This document shows positions 1 to 8,409 of a stretch of DNA of 64,000 nt, in pieces; positions within the stretch are counted from its first letter, which is position 1; each line of letters starts with the position of its first letter. The position numbers were made by a program, and so were the translations under genes. The notes below the pieces were generated by a model that saw nothing but the letters and a program-made list of their open reading frames with translations, was not told where the DNA came from and did no database searches. Source of the DNA: Maribellus comscasis (GTDB lineage Bacteria; Bacteroidota; Bacteroidia; Bacteroidales; Prolixibacteraceae); assembly GCF_009762775.1 (NCBI RefSeq), contig NZ_CP046401.1:7452001-7516000 (forward strand). Direction: 5' to 3'.

Positions 1-51
1 CAGGTGGTATTTTTTATTGTTAAATTATTTGTTGGCGAAAAAGAATTAAAA

Positions 52-294
52 TTACAGAAAATTGGCTTTCCGGGTTTTCATCAGTTCCTTCATGCAAGCC
101 CGGTGGAATTTGCGCATTTCATCCAGTTTTTCCTGCGGAAGTGTCTCTATTTGTTCAATTTGTTTACGCTCATTATTCATTTCATGAAATGGAATAAACG
201 GGCATTCGGAGACAGGTACGCCAAACGGGCATTTGGACATTGGATTAACAAGGTCGGCATTCTGACGGATTTTTTTGGTATTAAATGAAGACAT
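52..294 (-). CDS. Small Cys-Pro-Phe motif protein of mobile element
   Basis: This is an 80-residue protein of unknown function. Its N-terminal half contains two closely spaced CPF tripeptides (CPFGVPVSECPF), which could bind metal, and its C-terminal half is charged and helical (KQIEQIETLPQEKLDEM). There is no signal peptide or membrane segment. It lies downstream of rteC on the same strand, beyond a 150-bp palindrome, so it probably belongs to the same conjugative element. I do not recognise a named family. The start is the first ATG of a clean open frame. Confidence 0.55.
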   Translation of the reverse strand: MSSFNTKKIRQNADLVNPMSKCPFGVPVSECPFIPFHEMNNERKQIEQIETLPQEKLDEMRKFHRACMKELMKTRKANFL

Positions 295-346
295 GTTTTT
301 CAGATTTTAATAAAAAGTAAGTTATTGGAATTTTGTGAAAAAAAGA

Positions 347-499
347 GGCGTGAGACCGCAACTTACTGCTCCTAGGTGACGCCAATCACCCGCATAACAA
401 ATAAGCACAGCTCACGCCAAAGCGTGAGCGTCATACTTATTATTCCTGTTATGCTTAAAAATTGGCGTTCTTTAGGAGCAAGAATAAAAAGCTAACGCC
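347..499. repeat. Long imperfect inverted repeat (about 150 bp)
   Basis: The two arms pair over their full length with small bulges. Matching blocks are GGCGT, TGCTCCTA, ACGCCAAT, GCATAACA, AATAAG and GCTCACGC, each found again as its reverse complement in mirrored order. The centre is GCTCACGCC-AAA-GCGTGAGC near 415-430. It lies between rteC and the small CPF protein, in otherwise non-coding DNA. It could fold as a cruciform or a structured RNA, or be a recombinase or relaxase substrate. I cannot choose between these from sequence alone. Confidence 0.8.
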
Positions 500-609
500 T
501 TTTATATTGTTTTATCCGGATCATTATCCGGATAAGAATTTCATATTTCTATGTTCAGCAAATATATAAAACATCATTTATGATTTAGTTGTAATATTAT
601 ATGTTTCTT

Positions 610-1443
610 TTACCTGAGTTTATTATTCATCTTTCGTCTAATGATAGCCACTAAACGGCTTAAATATTTGGCGGGTTCATTCCGTTGTACCATTTCAGAC
701 GGAGCATGGTAAATATCCTTCTTAAGCTCAATATTAAACATCTTCTCGAAGGCTTCGGCCAAATCACTGATTGTGGCTTTTCCATGATTCACAGAACCGG
801 CATAATAAATTCCATAAATAAATTCATAGGCATCCATCTTGCTATCTGTCCAAGATAGATTAGATTTTGACATCACCTGATCTTTTCCCTCCGGGTGTTC
901 AATTTCTTCAATTTCTTTAGATATGTATTTGATTAACATTTCCTTTGCCATGATAACAGAAAAAGTATGGTCCCGGCAAGAAAAAAAATCCTCATTGAAC
1001 AGCGATTGATTATCTTTTGCCTCCAACGGAATTTTTTCATTATTACGTGTAAAGTACTTTTCATCCAAATAGTTATGGTCGCAACGGTAATATTGGACTT
1101 TTACATAGTTCTTTTTCATGAACTTCAGTAGTTTTTTCTGTTCCCTTTGGAAAAATTTCTTAAGGTTTTTTCTATCAACATTCTGCCGGATGCTCTCAAT
1201 GTCAAAAACCGCCTGATAATACAGAAGCTTGCTGTAAACTATTGGTTTAATCTTTTTGAAAAAATGAATTTCACTATTCTTATCCAGAAATCCTTCTTTT
1301 ACAACCAACTCGCGCATCCTGTCAAGTGCTATTTTGCACAGTCCGATGGCAAATTCCAACTGTTCGAAAAGGTTGCCTGATACTTCATCTCTTTTTAATA
1401 ATTCGGTTTCCAGTTCTGAAATAATCTGTTTGTGTGTTGTCAT
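610..1443 (-). CDS. rteC: RteC family regulator of conjugative transposon
   Basis: A 277-residue protein matching the RteC family, which in CTnDOT-type elements activates excision genes. The N-terminal half is helical and rich in Lys, Phe and Tyr (KKIKPIVYSKLLYYQ). The C-terminal quarter has the diagnostic family region (YGIYYAGSVNHGKATISDL, then FEKMFNIELKKDIYHAPSEM) and ends in a basic tail, consistent with the winged-helix DNA-binding half. Length is normal for the family. A second, broken RteC-like gene lies at 27568-28195. There is no integrase nearby, so this is probably the edge of an element continuing to the left of the window. Confidence 0.85.
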   Translation of the reverse strand: MTTHKQIISELETELLKRDEVSGNLFEQLEFAIGLCKIALDRMRELVVKEGFLDKNSEIHFFKKIKPIVYSKLLYYQAVFDIESIRQNVDRKNLKKFFQREQKKLLKFMKKNYVKVQYYRCDHNYLDEKYFTRNNEKIPLEAKDNQSLFNEDFFSCRDHTFSVIMAKEMLIKYISKEIEEIEHPEGKDQVMSKSNLSWTDSKMDAYEFIYGIYYAGSVNHGKATISDLAEAFEKMFNIELKKDIYHAPSEMVQRNEPAKYLSRLVAIIRRKMNNKLR

Positions 1444-1505
1444 GGACTTGAGTTTAAAGGTTAGTAATATTTTTTAAATCTTCACGGTTTATTTCTGTAT
1501 TTGAT

Positions 1506-1964
1506 TTATATCAAAATGACAATAAGCTGTTTAATTCGGACTATATTAAAATTTCCTAGTTTATTGGTTTTGTGAAAAAATGGTCCGGAAATAAAAAAGC
1601 CAAAGATTAATTTCGAAGGATTAATTTTTTGAAGGGCGGATTTCATATCTTTTACGATATTTTCTTTTCGAAATTTTATAACAATTTGTTTAGAGGCGAA
1701 CAGAATCATGGGATCAGGAATATTTAAATTATCTATCCAAAATATTCCATTTTTTGCAATACCAATCCGGCTACTCAATACGATGGTTTTAACATTTGAA
1801 AAGTCTCTTGTTATTAGATAGTTTGACCAATCTTGTTTAATCGTAAAATCTATAAAATCAGCAAAATTGTCCTTTAAAAATTCTGATAGCTCATCGTTAT
1901 TTAATTCTGCTGAAACAATTCCTGATTTAACCAAATTTTTAATAAGCATTTTTTTAAAATACAT
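1506..1964 (-). pseudogene. Degenerate LutC-like (LUD domain) remnant
   Basis: The 152-residue frame resembles the C-terminal two thirds of LutC-type LUD-domain proteins (lactate utilisation). It keeps the family order: a GIAKNGIFWI block in place of GVAENGAVWV, then a hydrophobic strand, NIVKDMKSALQKI, and FFISGPFFHKTN in place of the invariant FISGPSKTADIE. The end (LIVILI) also resembles the family end. The ISGPS-TADIE loop is destroyed and the N-terminal part is short, so function is unlikely. No lutA or lutB is nearby. I infer a decaying orphan copy. Confidence 0.55.
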
Positions 1965-2035
1965 CTCCAGTGATTTAATGATACTGTATGTTTATTATTC
2001 AATTATTATAAAACGATAAAGTGCACCTAATTTCC

Positions 2036-2201
2036 TCATTTAAATATTCCTAGCTGTCTGCTATTTCTTCCAGGATTTTCAGTTAAATCATCATCTAAAT
2101 CTTAACGAGCCTCTTCTGCAATTTCTTCAAGTTTTTTCACAATTTTATGGTTAGATTCGTTGACATCGCATCGCCCTACAGGACCACGACGAAGATTACT
2201 A
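2036..2201 (-). pseudogene. Sulfatase C-terminal remnant
   Basis: Immediately downstream of the chimeric frame, another frame reads as the C-terminal end of an arylsulfatase, with NLRRGPVGRCDVNES then KIVKKLEEIAEEAR, a stop, and DLDDDLTENPGR up to a TGA at 2036. This matches the usual sulfatase tail (LFDLRRDPGE...V..L...A...R..LGD). It continues the sulfatase segment in 2202-2560 after a frameshift. Confidence 0.6.
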
Positions 2202-2960
2202 TTAACCACCCTTGAATTGGTAGTTTCCATTAACCCGGCCGGGTATCTCATCTTTACCTATCTGAAATCCTTCATATGTTCTTCCGGAGTGTGGAAATAC
2301 AAGTTTCCAAAAACCAACTTTAATAGTTTCCAAACTACTTTGCCGGTAGTAATAATAGAAAGTTTGCCGGGTATTAGCCTCAAAATTACCTTTTGAAAGA
2401 GGCAAAAGGTTTACTCCATTAATTTTGTCGATGTTTTGCGTATTGTAATCTATAGCACCGATGTTCGTTAAATCGCCATTACCAATGTCGTTAAGATATA
2501 TTAACACGATATTGGGTAAATCGTTTTTCGCATAATGGTCTAGAACTTTACCCTTAATATGAGGAGTATCTTTAGTAAAGGGATAAGTTACATTGGTATA
2601 AATTGACATTCCATCCATCTTTAATTGCCAATTTGATGAAACACCAATATCATCCCAATAGCTAACATCGAAACCATTTTCGAAGAAATTCTCAGGTCTC
2701 AAATCAGGTGACTTCACCCAGTTAAATTTCCATGAACCATTTAATGATTCGTAAAAAATAAATTCTTCAAGATAATCTCTTATAGCTTGTTCTATATTGG
2801 AGCATTGGACATATATGCAGTGTGTCTTTTCATTTCTAATGCCTATTATCTGCTCATCCTGCCAGTCATTTGGTTGAGCACCAATAATTTTTATCTGTAT
2901 CAAAAGCAGATTAAGAATTACTATTTTTATTTTATGAGATTTGAATTTTCTATATGACAT
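2202..2960 (-). pseudogene. Chimeric GH2 beta-galactosidase / sulfatase relic, frame still open
   Basis: A 252-codon open frame made of three gene pieces. Residues 1-30 resemble a signal peptide. Residues about 30-140 match the N-terminal sugar-binding domain of GH2 beta-galactosidases (LNGSWKFNWVKSPDLRP, SYWDDIGVSSNWQ, TNVTYPF). From about 145 it becomes the N-terminus of an S1 sulfatase (LPNIVLIYLNDIGNGDL, IDYNTQNIDK), then jumps to a sulfatase C-terminal piece (TFYYYYRQSSLE, GFWKLVFPHSGRTYEGF). The GH2 catalytic barrel and the sulfatase C-x-P/S-x-R formylglycine site are both missing, so it cannot be a working enzyme of either kind. I infer successive deletions in a degraded locus. Confidence 0.7.
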
Positions 2961-2975
2961 CTTCTTTGGTTAAAT

Positions 2976-2996
2976 AATTAGGATATAATCCTAATT
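2976..2996. repeat. Short palindrome upstream of the chimeric relic
   Basis: A 21-bp palindrome with 9-bp perfect arms (AATTAGGAT-ATA-ATCCTAATT) lies 16 bp upstream of the relic start and downstream of the SGNH gene stop. It could be an operator or a weak terminator without a T-run. Confidence 0.4.
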
Positions 2997-3084
2997 GATT
3001 ATATCTATTGTTCTTTATTCAATGCTAGACCTCTAAGCTAAAATCAATGAAGGAAGGAGCGGATATGACATTATAGTGTAGATG

Positions 3085-4221
3085 TCAATCTTTTTGATTA
3101 AAATCAAAGATCTCCCTAATTTTCCGAGAATACGCTTCCGCATAAATATTCATTCCCAAATCTGTAGGATGAGTCCCTTCCACCGTGCAATCCATACACA
3201 TATCAATCTCATTCTTGGAAAGCAAATAAATTCCTTCTGAATAAATCTTCCTAAGTGATAGATAATTAATTTCCAATAAATCATTAATGCTTTTTACTTT
3301 TTCTAAAGACGATTTATTTACTAACTCTTGAGGGAATCCAGGATGTTGAACAAACAAGATAGGAGTCTTGGGATGGACTTTCTTTAGCATCTTAGCAGCC
3401 ATCTCCATTTTTTGAGCTAGTTCTTGATTTGGAACTCCAATTAGGTTAGGTAAGCAATCAATGACATAAATGCTTGCTTTAATATCGGCAATGTATTTTA
3501 TGATTTCAGGTTCCATTCTTCCATTTCCGGCAAATCCCAAATTGATAATCTCTCTATCCAGATTTCTTTGAAGAATGGAAGTCCAGGCCATACCTGGTCT
3601 TGAAGCCGCTGATCCTTGGACAATAGATGTTCCATATACAACAATGGGGAGTTTAATATCCTTTTCTATTCCTGATAGCGTAGCATTTTCAGGTATTCCG
3701 ATTTCTAACCAATCAATAGCACATGACATTGGAAGATATAGCTGATAGTCGCTGTTTACATGTTCAACATTCATTGAATTTAAATGGCCAAATGTGTATA
3801 CAATTGTATCACCAAACTGGAATTTCCCCTTACACCAAAACGGGGTTTCATGATTTTGATTGGTAACGTATAAATCTATTCCACTAAGCCCAGTGGCTGC
3901 ACGGTGAGGTTTTTGAATGTAGTCCTCCACTTTATATCTAACATATATAGTAGAAGCATCCGTTGAAAAATTAATGGTAATACCTGTTGAAAATCTTGAT
4001 AGTTTCCATAATTCATTCCTAACCTCTTTCTTTGCTGACAAGGGAAGTCTCTGAAACGGACTTTCTAACGCATTATGGTTCCATCCCTGACCTGAAAAAT
4101 TAAATATAGGTATTTGATCCTCAATTTTATCCGATGGATCGTACCATCTTATATCTTGTGAAAAAATATTACTGGGAAGATTTAGAAGAAAGCAAAGAAT
4201 AAATATCCATGAATATTTCAT
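3085..4221 (-). CDS. SGNH/GDSL hydrolase with GxDLY domain, exported
   Basis: A 378-residue exported esterase-type enzyme. Residues 1-21 form a signal peptide ending in FSQ. An N-terminal beta-domain carries the GxDLY signature (SGIDLY, about 113-118). The SGNH hydrolase domain follows: the nucleophile block is YGTSIVQG (Ser about 199), then GFAGNGRMEPE (Gly and Asn blocks), and the terminal block is EGTHPTDLGM (His about 351). The acid position of the D-x-x-H dyad reads Glu instead of the usual Asp. Such proteins remove acyl groups from polysaccharides or act on carbohydrate esters. It lies in a sulfatase/glycosidase locus on the same strand, so deacylation of a sulfated glycan is a plausible role. 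Substrate is not determinable here. Confidence 0.85.
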   Translation of the reverse strand: MKYSWIFILCFLLNLPSNIFSQDIRWYDPSDKIEDQIPIFNFSGQGWNHNALESPFQRLPLSAKKEVRNELWKLSRFSTGITINFSTDASTIYVRYKVEDYIQKPHRAATGLSGIDLYVTNQNHETPFWCKGKFQFGDTIVYTFGHLNSMNVEHVNSDYQLYLPMSCAIDWLEIGIPENATLSGIEKDIKLPIVVYGTSIVQGSAASRPGMAWTSILQRNLDREIINLGFAGNGRMEPEIIKYIADIKASIYVIDCLPNLIGVPNQELAQKMEMAAKMLKKVHPKTPILFVQHPGFPQELVNKSSLEKVKSINDLLEINYLSLRKIYSEGIYLLSKNEIDMCMDCTVEGTHPTDLGMNIYAEAYSRKIREIFDFNQKD

Positions 4222-4256
4222 AAATAAAATTTTAGATTTTTAATATTGTTATCAAT

Positions 4257-4393
4257 AGCTTCTGTGATCATTATATCGCCATAACCCATATCGTTGAGGT
4301 AGATTAACACGACATTAAATATAAATTGTCATTTTGTGCAGAACAGATCACTGAGAAAATGAAAATCAATGTTGATAATATTTTCAGCTTCAT
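4257..4393 (-). pseudogene. Sulfatase 5' remnant (signal peptide and start of domain)
   Basis: One base after the GH127 stop, an ATG opens a signal peptide (MKLKILSTLIFIFSVICSAQ) that stops after 31 residues. A neighbouring frame continues as VVLIYLNDMGYGDI, the metal-binding N-terminus of S1 sulfatases. The rest of the gene is gone, and the SGNH gene follows. It is a second sulfatase remnant, distinct in wording from the one at 2202-2560. Confidence 0.65.
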
Positions 4394-4394
4394 G

Positions 4395-6398
4395 TTATTT
4401 TTTTTCAAGGATACACCATGTATTAAATGTTGACTGATTATTCCATGTATTCCCTGCCGATGAAAAATCACAAAACTTGATAATTTGTTCGTTTCCCAGG
4501 TCTAACTCGAATGCCTTCCATATCCCGGTAGGTGCTTGAATTGGGATTATCTCAATGGCCTGTGGGGCTCCCGGTAATCGGATCGGGGCGAAAACATCAC
4601 CTTCTGTAATCCTGACATCTCTCGATAAAACCAATGGACCGTAAAAAAATGTAACTGCCGGTTGTTGTGGCAGTGCCTCTTTTATTGTTAGTTTCTTTAC
4701 ATTCGAATATCGTTTATTCAGTGTTTCATTGCTTCCTCCTACATACTGAATATTAGACCATATATTTTCATAAAAATCAATATTATTATGTAATGTCTCC
4801 ATTTTAGTTGAATCAAAAAACTCCCATCGTATTTTTATATCAAAGGCAATCTCCAATACATCGCCGTCATTCCACTTTCTATCAATAGACAACCAGGCTG
4901 AAGTATCCTCTTTTTTACAATCAGAACCATTTAGTTTCACTCCTGTTTTATTGCTCCATCCCGGTTGTCTGATAATAAATTTAAAATGTTCGGGCTGGTC
5001 CAATGATAGTTTGACCCTGATCTTTGAATCTCTCAAAAAATCTCCTTCTATTTTTACCCCCATATCTTTTCCTGATGGCAGTTTAGCAGTTCCCTCTCCT
5101 TCATTGAACAATGTCAGGTAGACCCCTTCCCCTCCTGATAACAATACCGCATCGGAAGCCTGTAATACTCCTCTTGGTAGATTATCTATACAACAATGAT
5201 GATTGTCAAGGAAATGATTCAGGGCCGGAACATGGACGTGGGACATCCTGAGCCTCCTCAATCCCCAGGTGCCCTCCGGGTTATAGGAACACAACAGGGA
5301 ATTGTAAAGCGACCGCTCGTATTCTTCGATGTATCTTTCGTCGCCGGTTTGTTTGAACAGAGCTAAAGAAAGGCGGTTCCAATACACGACATCGCATATC
5401 TCGGATACGGTATTGATAATGCCTGCTGAACCTACATATTTGTCATCGAAGCTTACGCTCCCTATTGGAGTCCTTTCCCAATCGCTCAATACCTGATGGA
5501 TGTTTTTGGCTGCCTGGAGATAGGTTTCGTTCCCGGTTGCTTCATAGAGGCTGGCAAGCCCTTCCACACACGAAGTCAGCTCGTAACCCTTGGCCCAGTC
5601 ATATGGGGCTGGGGCTTTAAACCAACGGTGTACCGGTATTCCTTCAAGGCCTTTGTTGAGTATATCCGGGAGTCCTTCGGGGTGCTTCTCCCATTGTCTC
5701 ACGATATATTCAGCATATTCAAGGTATTTCTGTTCGCCAGTGGCCTGGTACAGTCTTACGATGGGCAAGAGGATTGAAGAACTTGGCATGCCATAGAAAT
5801 TTCCTGTTTTCACTATGTCTGTCGCCCCTGGGCCTACCTCTGATATAAGGTTGTCTGCAAACCGCCTGGCTGTCTGAAGAATTGAATCGTCTTTGAGAAG
5901 ATCCCAGGCCTCAAGGAGCCCCCACAGGGTATACTTCCGGGTCCATACGTTCCAGTTGTTGCCTTCCAGAAAATCTGAATGGGCATAGGTGCCGATATAG
6001 CCGTTTTCATCCTGCAATTTACTTATCCCTTCTACTGCTTCTGCAATCTTGGCTTTCAACTCATCAGAATGATAGTATTTTGCAGTAGCTATGGCTGAAA
6101 GAATGTACTTTCCCCAAAATTCCCCTCTCCACCTGCCATACTCGGGATAATTTTTATCGTCTTCGCGAAGACGGAAAGCTTCTTCTGTTTCAGGGTAGAT
6201 CATGTCCCATTTTTCCTGGCCAAGGATACGTTGTTCCGAAATATTGTCGATATAATTTCCAAGGTGCCCGGAGAAATGCCATTCTCCGAAGACAAGTTCG
6301 CTTTCACTTTGCTTCTCGTTCGTATTGTTGTTGTTTGTTCGGCAGCTTACTGCTACACTTGATAATACAATCAGAATATAAATTAGACTTATTTTCAT
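4395..6398 (-). CDS. GH127-type (DUF1680) glycoside hydrolase lipoprotein
   Basis: A 667-residue lipoprotein with lipobox SSVAVSC (Cys about 19). The (alpha/alpha)-barrel is that of the GH127/DUF1680 family. The zinc-cysteine centre of this family is visible as E-I-C (about 333-335) and adjacent Cys-Cys (HHCCIDN, about 402-403), the second motif supplying the nucleophilic cysteine in characterised beta-L-arabinofuranosidases. A beta-rich domain follows from about 430. The enzyme probably acts at the outer membrane or periplasm on a side-chain sugar, but family members vary in substrate. It sits downstream of the sulfatase on the same strand with a 48-bp gap, so co-transcription is likely. Confidence 0.85.
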   Translation of the reverse strand: MKISLIYILIVLSSVAVSCRTNNNNTNEKQSESELVFGEWHFSGHLGNYIDNISEQRILGQEKWDMIYPETEEAFRLREDDKNYPEYGRWRGEFWGKYILSAIATAKYYHSDELKAKIAEAVEGISKLQDENGYIGTYAHSDFLEGNNWNVWTRKYTLWGLLEAWDLLKDDSILQTARRFADNLISEVGPGATDIVKTGNFYGMPSSSILLPIVRLYQATGEQKYLEYAEYIVRQWEKHPEGLPDILNKGLEGIPVHRWFKAPAPYDWAKGYELTSCVEGLASLYEATGNETYLQAAKNIHQVLSDWERTPIGSVSFDDKYVGSAGIINTVSEICDVVYWNRLSLALFKQTGDERYIEEYERSLYNSLLCSYNPEGTWGLRRLRMSHVHVPALNHFLDNHHCCIDNLPRGVLQASDAVLLSGGEGVYLTLFNEGEGTAKLPSGKDMGVKIEGDFLRDSKIRVKLSLDQPEHFKFIIRQPGWSNKTGVKLNGSDCKKEDTSAWLSIDRKWNDGDVLEIAFDIKIRWEFFDSTKMETLHNNIDFYENIWSNIQYVGGSNETLNKRYSNVKKLTIKEALPQQPAVTFFYGPLVLSRDVRITEGDVFAPIRLPGAPQAIEIIPIQAPTGIWKAFELDLGNEQIIKFCDFSSAGNTWNNQSTFNTWCILEKK

Positions 6399-6446
6399 GT
6401 TATCACAATTTTAATATGATAAGGCTTAAAGCCTTTTGTTTCCAAA

Positions 6447-7856
6447 CTAACGGTTTAGTATTTCTTCCTGTATCTGTTGAAATTTCACTCTTAAACTGTC
6501 CCGTAACATCTCATTTCCCGAAATTTCCATCAAGTTCCGTGTTTCTTTAACATCGTTTTTCAGATCATATATTTCTTCATAAACTGGGTTGGCTTCAGGA
6601 TAAATAAGATATTTGTAACCTTGTGTTCTTAATCCTTGGGAAGGTGGGATTGTAGGAAACTGTTTCATTAGATGCTCGTAATAAAAAAATGTTCTCCATT
6701 TGTCTGTTTTGTCAGGAACCAGTAGTTGGCCAAGATCATTCCCCTGAACAGAATCTGGAATTTCAATACCGGCATAAGCGAGTATTGTTGGGGCAATATC
6801 AATATTGAGAGCTATCTCAGATATTTGTTTGCCAGCTAAATCCGGCTGTCGGGGATCGTAAATAATCAATGGTACACGAATGGAAGGCTCATGTCCGTAC
6901 CATTTACCGGCCAGGCCATGTTCTCCAAGGTAGAAACCGTTATCACTGAAAAATATGATTATGGTATTTTTAGCCATGTCTTTATTTTTTAGTTGATCTC
7001 GAACTTTTCCTACTACTTCATCCAGACCGGTAATTAACCGGTAATAACCTTTTACTGATTCCTGGTATTGTTGTGGATTGGAAAAACGGACTTCCCAACG
7101 TTTCCTGGCTTCATTGTCTTTTTTGAAAAACGAAGGGAATTTTTCCCATTCTTCCAATGTATTGGTAGGTTCTTCCGGGATCGTGTCCTCTATATACAAG
7201 CCCTTAAACCGGGGGTTATAGATAAACTGCCTGGGATCACCGTCCTGGACATGGGGTGCCTTAAAGCTCACTGATAAACAAAATGGCTTGTTTTTACTGG
7301 TTGTCTCCATGAATTCGTTGATATGGTTCGCAACCAGATCGGTGTAGTGTATATAATTTCCGTTCTCATCTGTATTTTCATAATTAGGTTGGGTGGCTGT
7401 CCCCCAAAAATAATCGAAGTTACCAGCAACATTGTCCACGTTTCTGCCAATCCCGTATTTTCCGATGAATCCTACCTGGTAGCCAGCTTCCTTCATGAGC
7501 ATCGGGTAAGTCATCGAAAACGCATAGGCATTTAACGGGGTCTTAAAGTCTTGTATCCCATGCCGGGAGACATACTGCCCCGTCAATATGCTGGCACGGC
7601 TGCTGCAACACACTGAGGTGGTAACAAATGCATTGTTGAAACGAATCCCTTTAGTGCCCAAACTGTCGAGGTTGGGCGTATGGATCTGCTTGTTACCGGC
7701 ACATCCCATGACATCCCATCTCATGTCGTCGGCAAGGAGAAAGATGATATTCGGGGGGACTGGTCCCTCCTTCTCTATATTATTATCTTTAGTATGGCAA
7801 CCAGATACCAAAATTGAAAACAATCCTGAAATTATAATTAACCTCTTGTTCTTCAT
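6447..7856 (-). CDS. S1 family sulfatase, lipoprotein
   Basis: A 469-residue arylsulfatase-family enzyme with a lipoprotein signal (SILVSGC, Cys about 20). The metal-binding DD pair is in LLADDMRWD (about 40-48). The formylglycine site reads C83-C-S-S-R87 followed by ASILTG, which fits C-x-S-x-R and needs an anaerobic or oxygen-dependent maturase not seen in this window. Further conserved blocks are FFSDNGFYLGEHGLAGKW and RVPLIIYDP. It would remove sulfate from a glycan for the neighbouring hydrolases. It is the only intact sulfatase in the window, although two others are present as relics. Confidence 0.92.
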   Translation of the reverse strand: MKNKRLIIISGLFSILVSGCHTKDNNIEKEGPVPPNIIFLLADDMRWDVMGCAGNKQIHTPNLDSLGTKGIRFNNAFVTTSVCCSSRASILTGQYVSRHGIQDFKTPLNAYAFSMTYPMLMKEAGYQVGFIGKYGIGRNVDNVAGNFDYFWGTATQPNYENTDENGNYIHYTDLVANHINEFMETTSKNKPFCLSVSFKAPHVQDGDPRQFIYNPRFKGLYIEDTIPEEPTNTLEEWEKFPSFFKKDNEARKRWEVRFSNPQQYQESVKGYYRLITGLDEVVGKVRDQLKNKDMAKNTIIIFFSDNGFYLGEHGLAGKWYGHEPSIRVPLIIYDPRQPDLAGKQISEIALNIDIAPTILAYAGIEIPDSVQGNDLGQLLVPDKTDKWRTFFYYEHLMKQFPTIPPSQGLRTQGYKYLIYPEANPVYEEIYDLKNDVKETRNLMEISGNEMLRDSLRVKFQQIQEEILNR

Positions 7857-7950
7857 ACGTAGTTATTTAATTTAAATTTTTATCCATTCTTTATATTCAT
7901 AACCTTTTCCAACCACCTCTTTTAAATCTCCCTTCTCACATGCCATCAAG

Positions 7951-8200
7951 TTATTGGTTTGAATAAGGATCATATTTCCCGCTCATCACTTTTTGTACGG
8001 CTTCCAGGTAATCTCCATCCAAACCTCCTATGTTGTACATTGCCATACTGTTGACCCCATATTATTCTTTCAGAAAGCTGTTGAGTGGCTTCTTTCGTTC
8101 TGCACACTACAGATGTGACAATAAGCTCTTCCTGAACGAGAGTCGGCAGAAAATTGTGAATTTCAAGTATTCCTTCCAGTTTATAGCCGACAGATGCCAT
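7951..8200 (-). pseudogene. Oxidoreductase (Gfo/Idh/MocA-like) relic
   Basis: Two out-of-frame pieces on the minus strand. The first, from an ATG at 8200, reads VGYKLEGILEIHNFLPTLV then VTSVVCRTKEATQQLSER, resembling a nucleotide-binding oxidoreductase segment. In a second frame the sequence ends as YNIGGLDGDYLEAVQKVM then SGKYDPYSNQ and a TAA at 7951, which looks like a natural C-terminus. The assignment to Gfo/Idh/MocA rests on general resemblance only. No complete gene can be read. Confidence 0.4.
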
Positions 8201-8324
8201 TTCACTAAGAATAGCTAAATGCGCTTTTTAGAGATTAATGAGTTCAATCATATTAGAAACACCTTATCAATATCTCCGCTCCGTCCCAATATAAACAACT
8301 TATAAGGTCTATATTTCTAAAAAA

Positions 8325-8395
8325 CCCTTGCCTCATAAAAACTCAATCCAAACTTATATCCAACAAAATGTTTTTCAACATGAGAGAGGCAAGGG
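8325..8395. repeat. Perfect 10-bp inverted repeat, 51-nt spacer
   Basis: CCCTTGCCTC at 8325-8334 pairs with GAGGCAAGGG at 8386-8395, just past the 3' end of the hydrolase-like gene at 8410. There is no clear T-run on either side, so I call it a possible RNA stem or processing site, not a terminator. Confidence 0.45.
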
Positions 8396-8409
8396 ATGAC
8401 ATAAATAAC

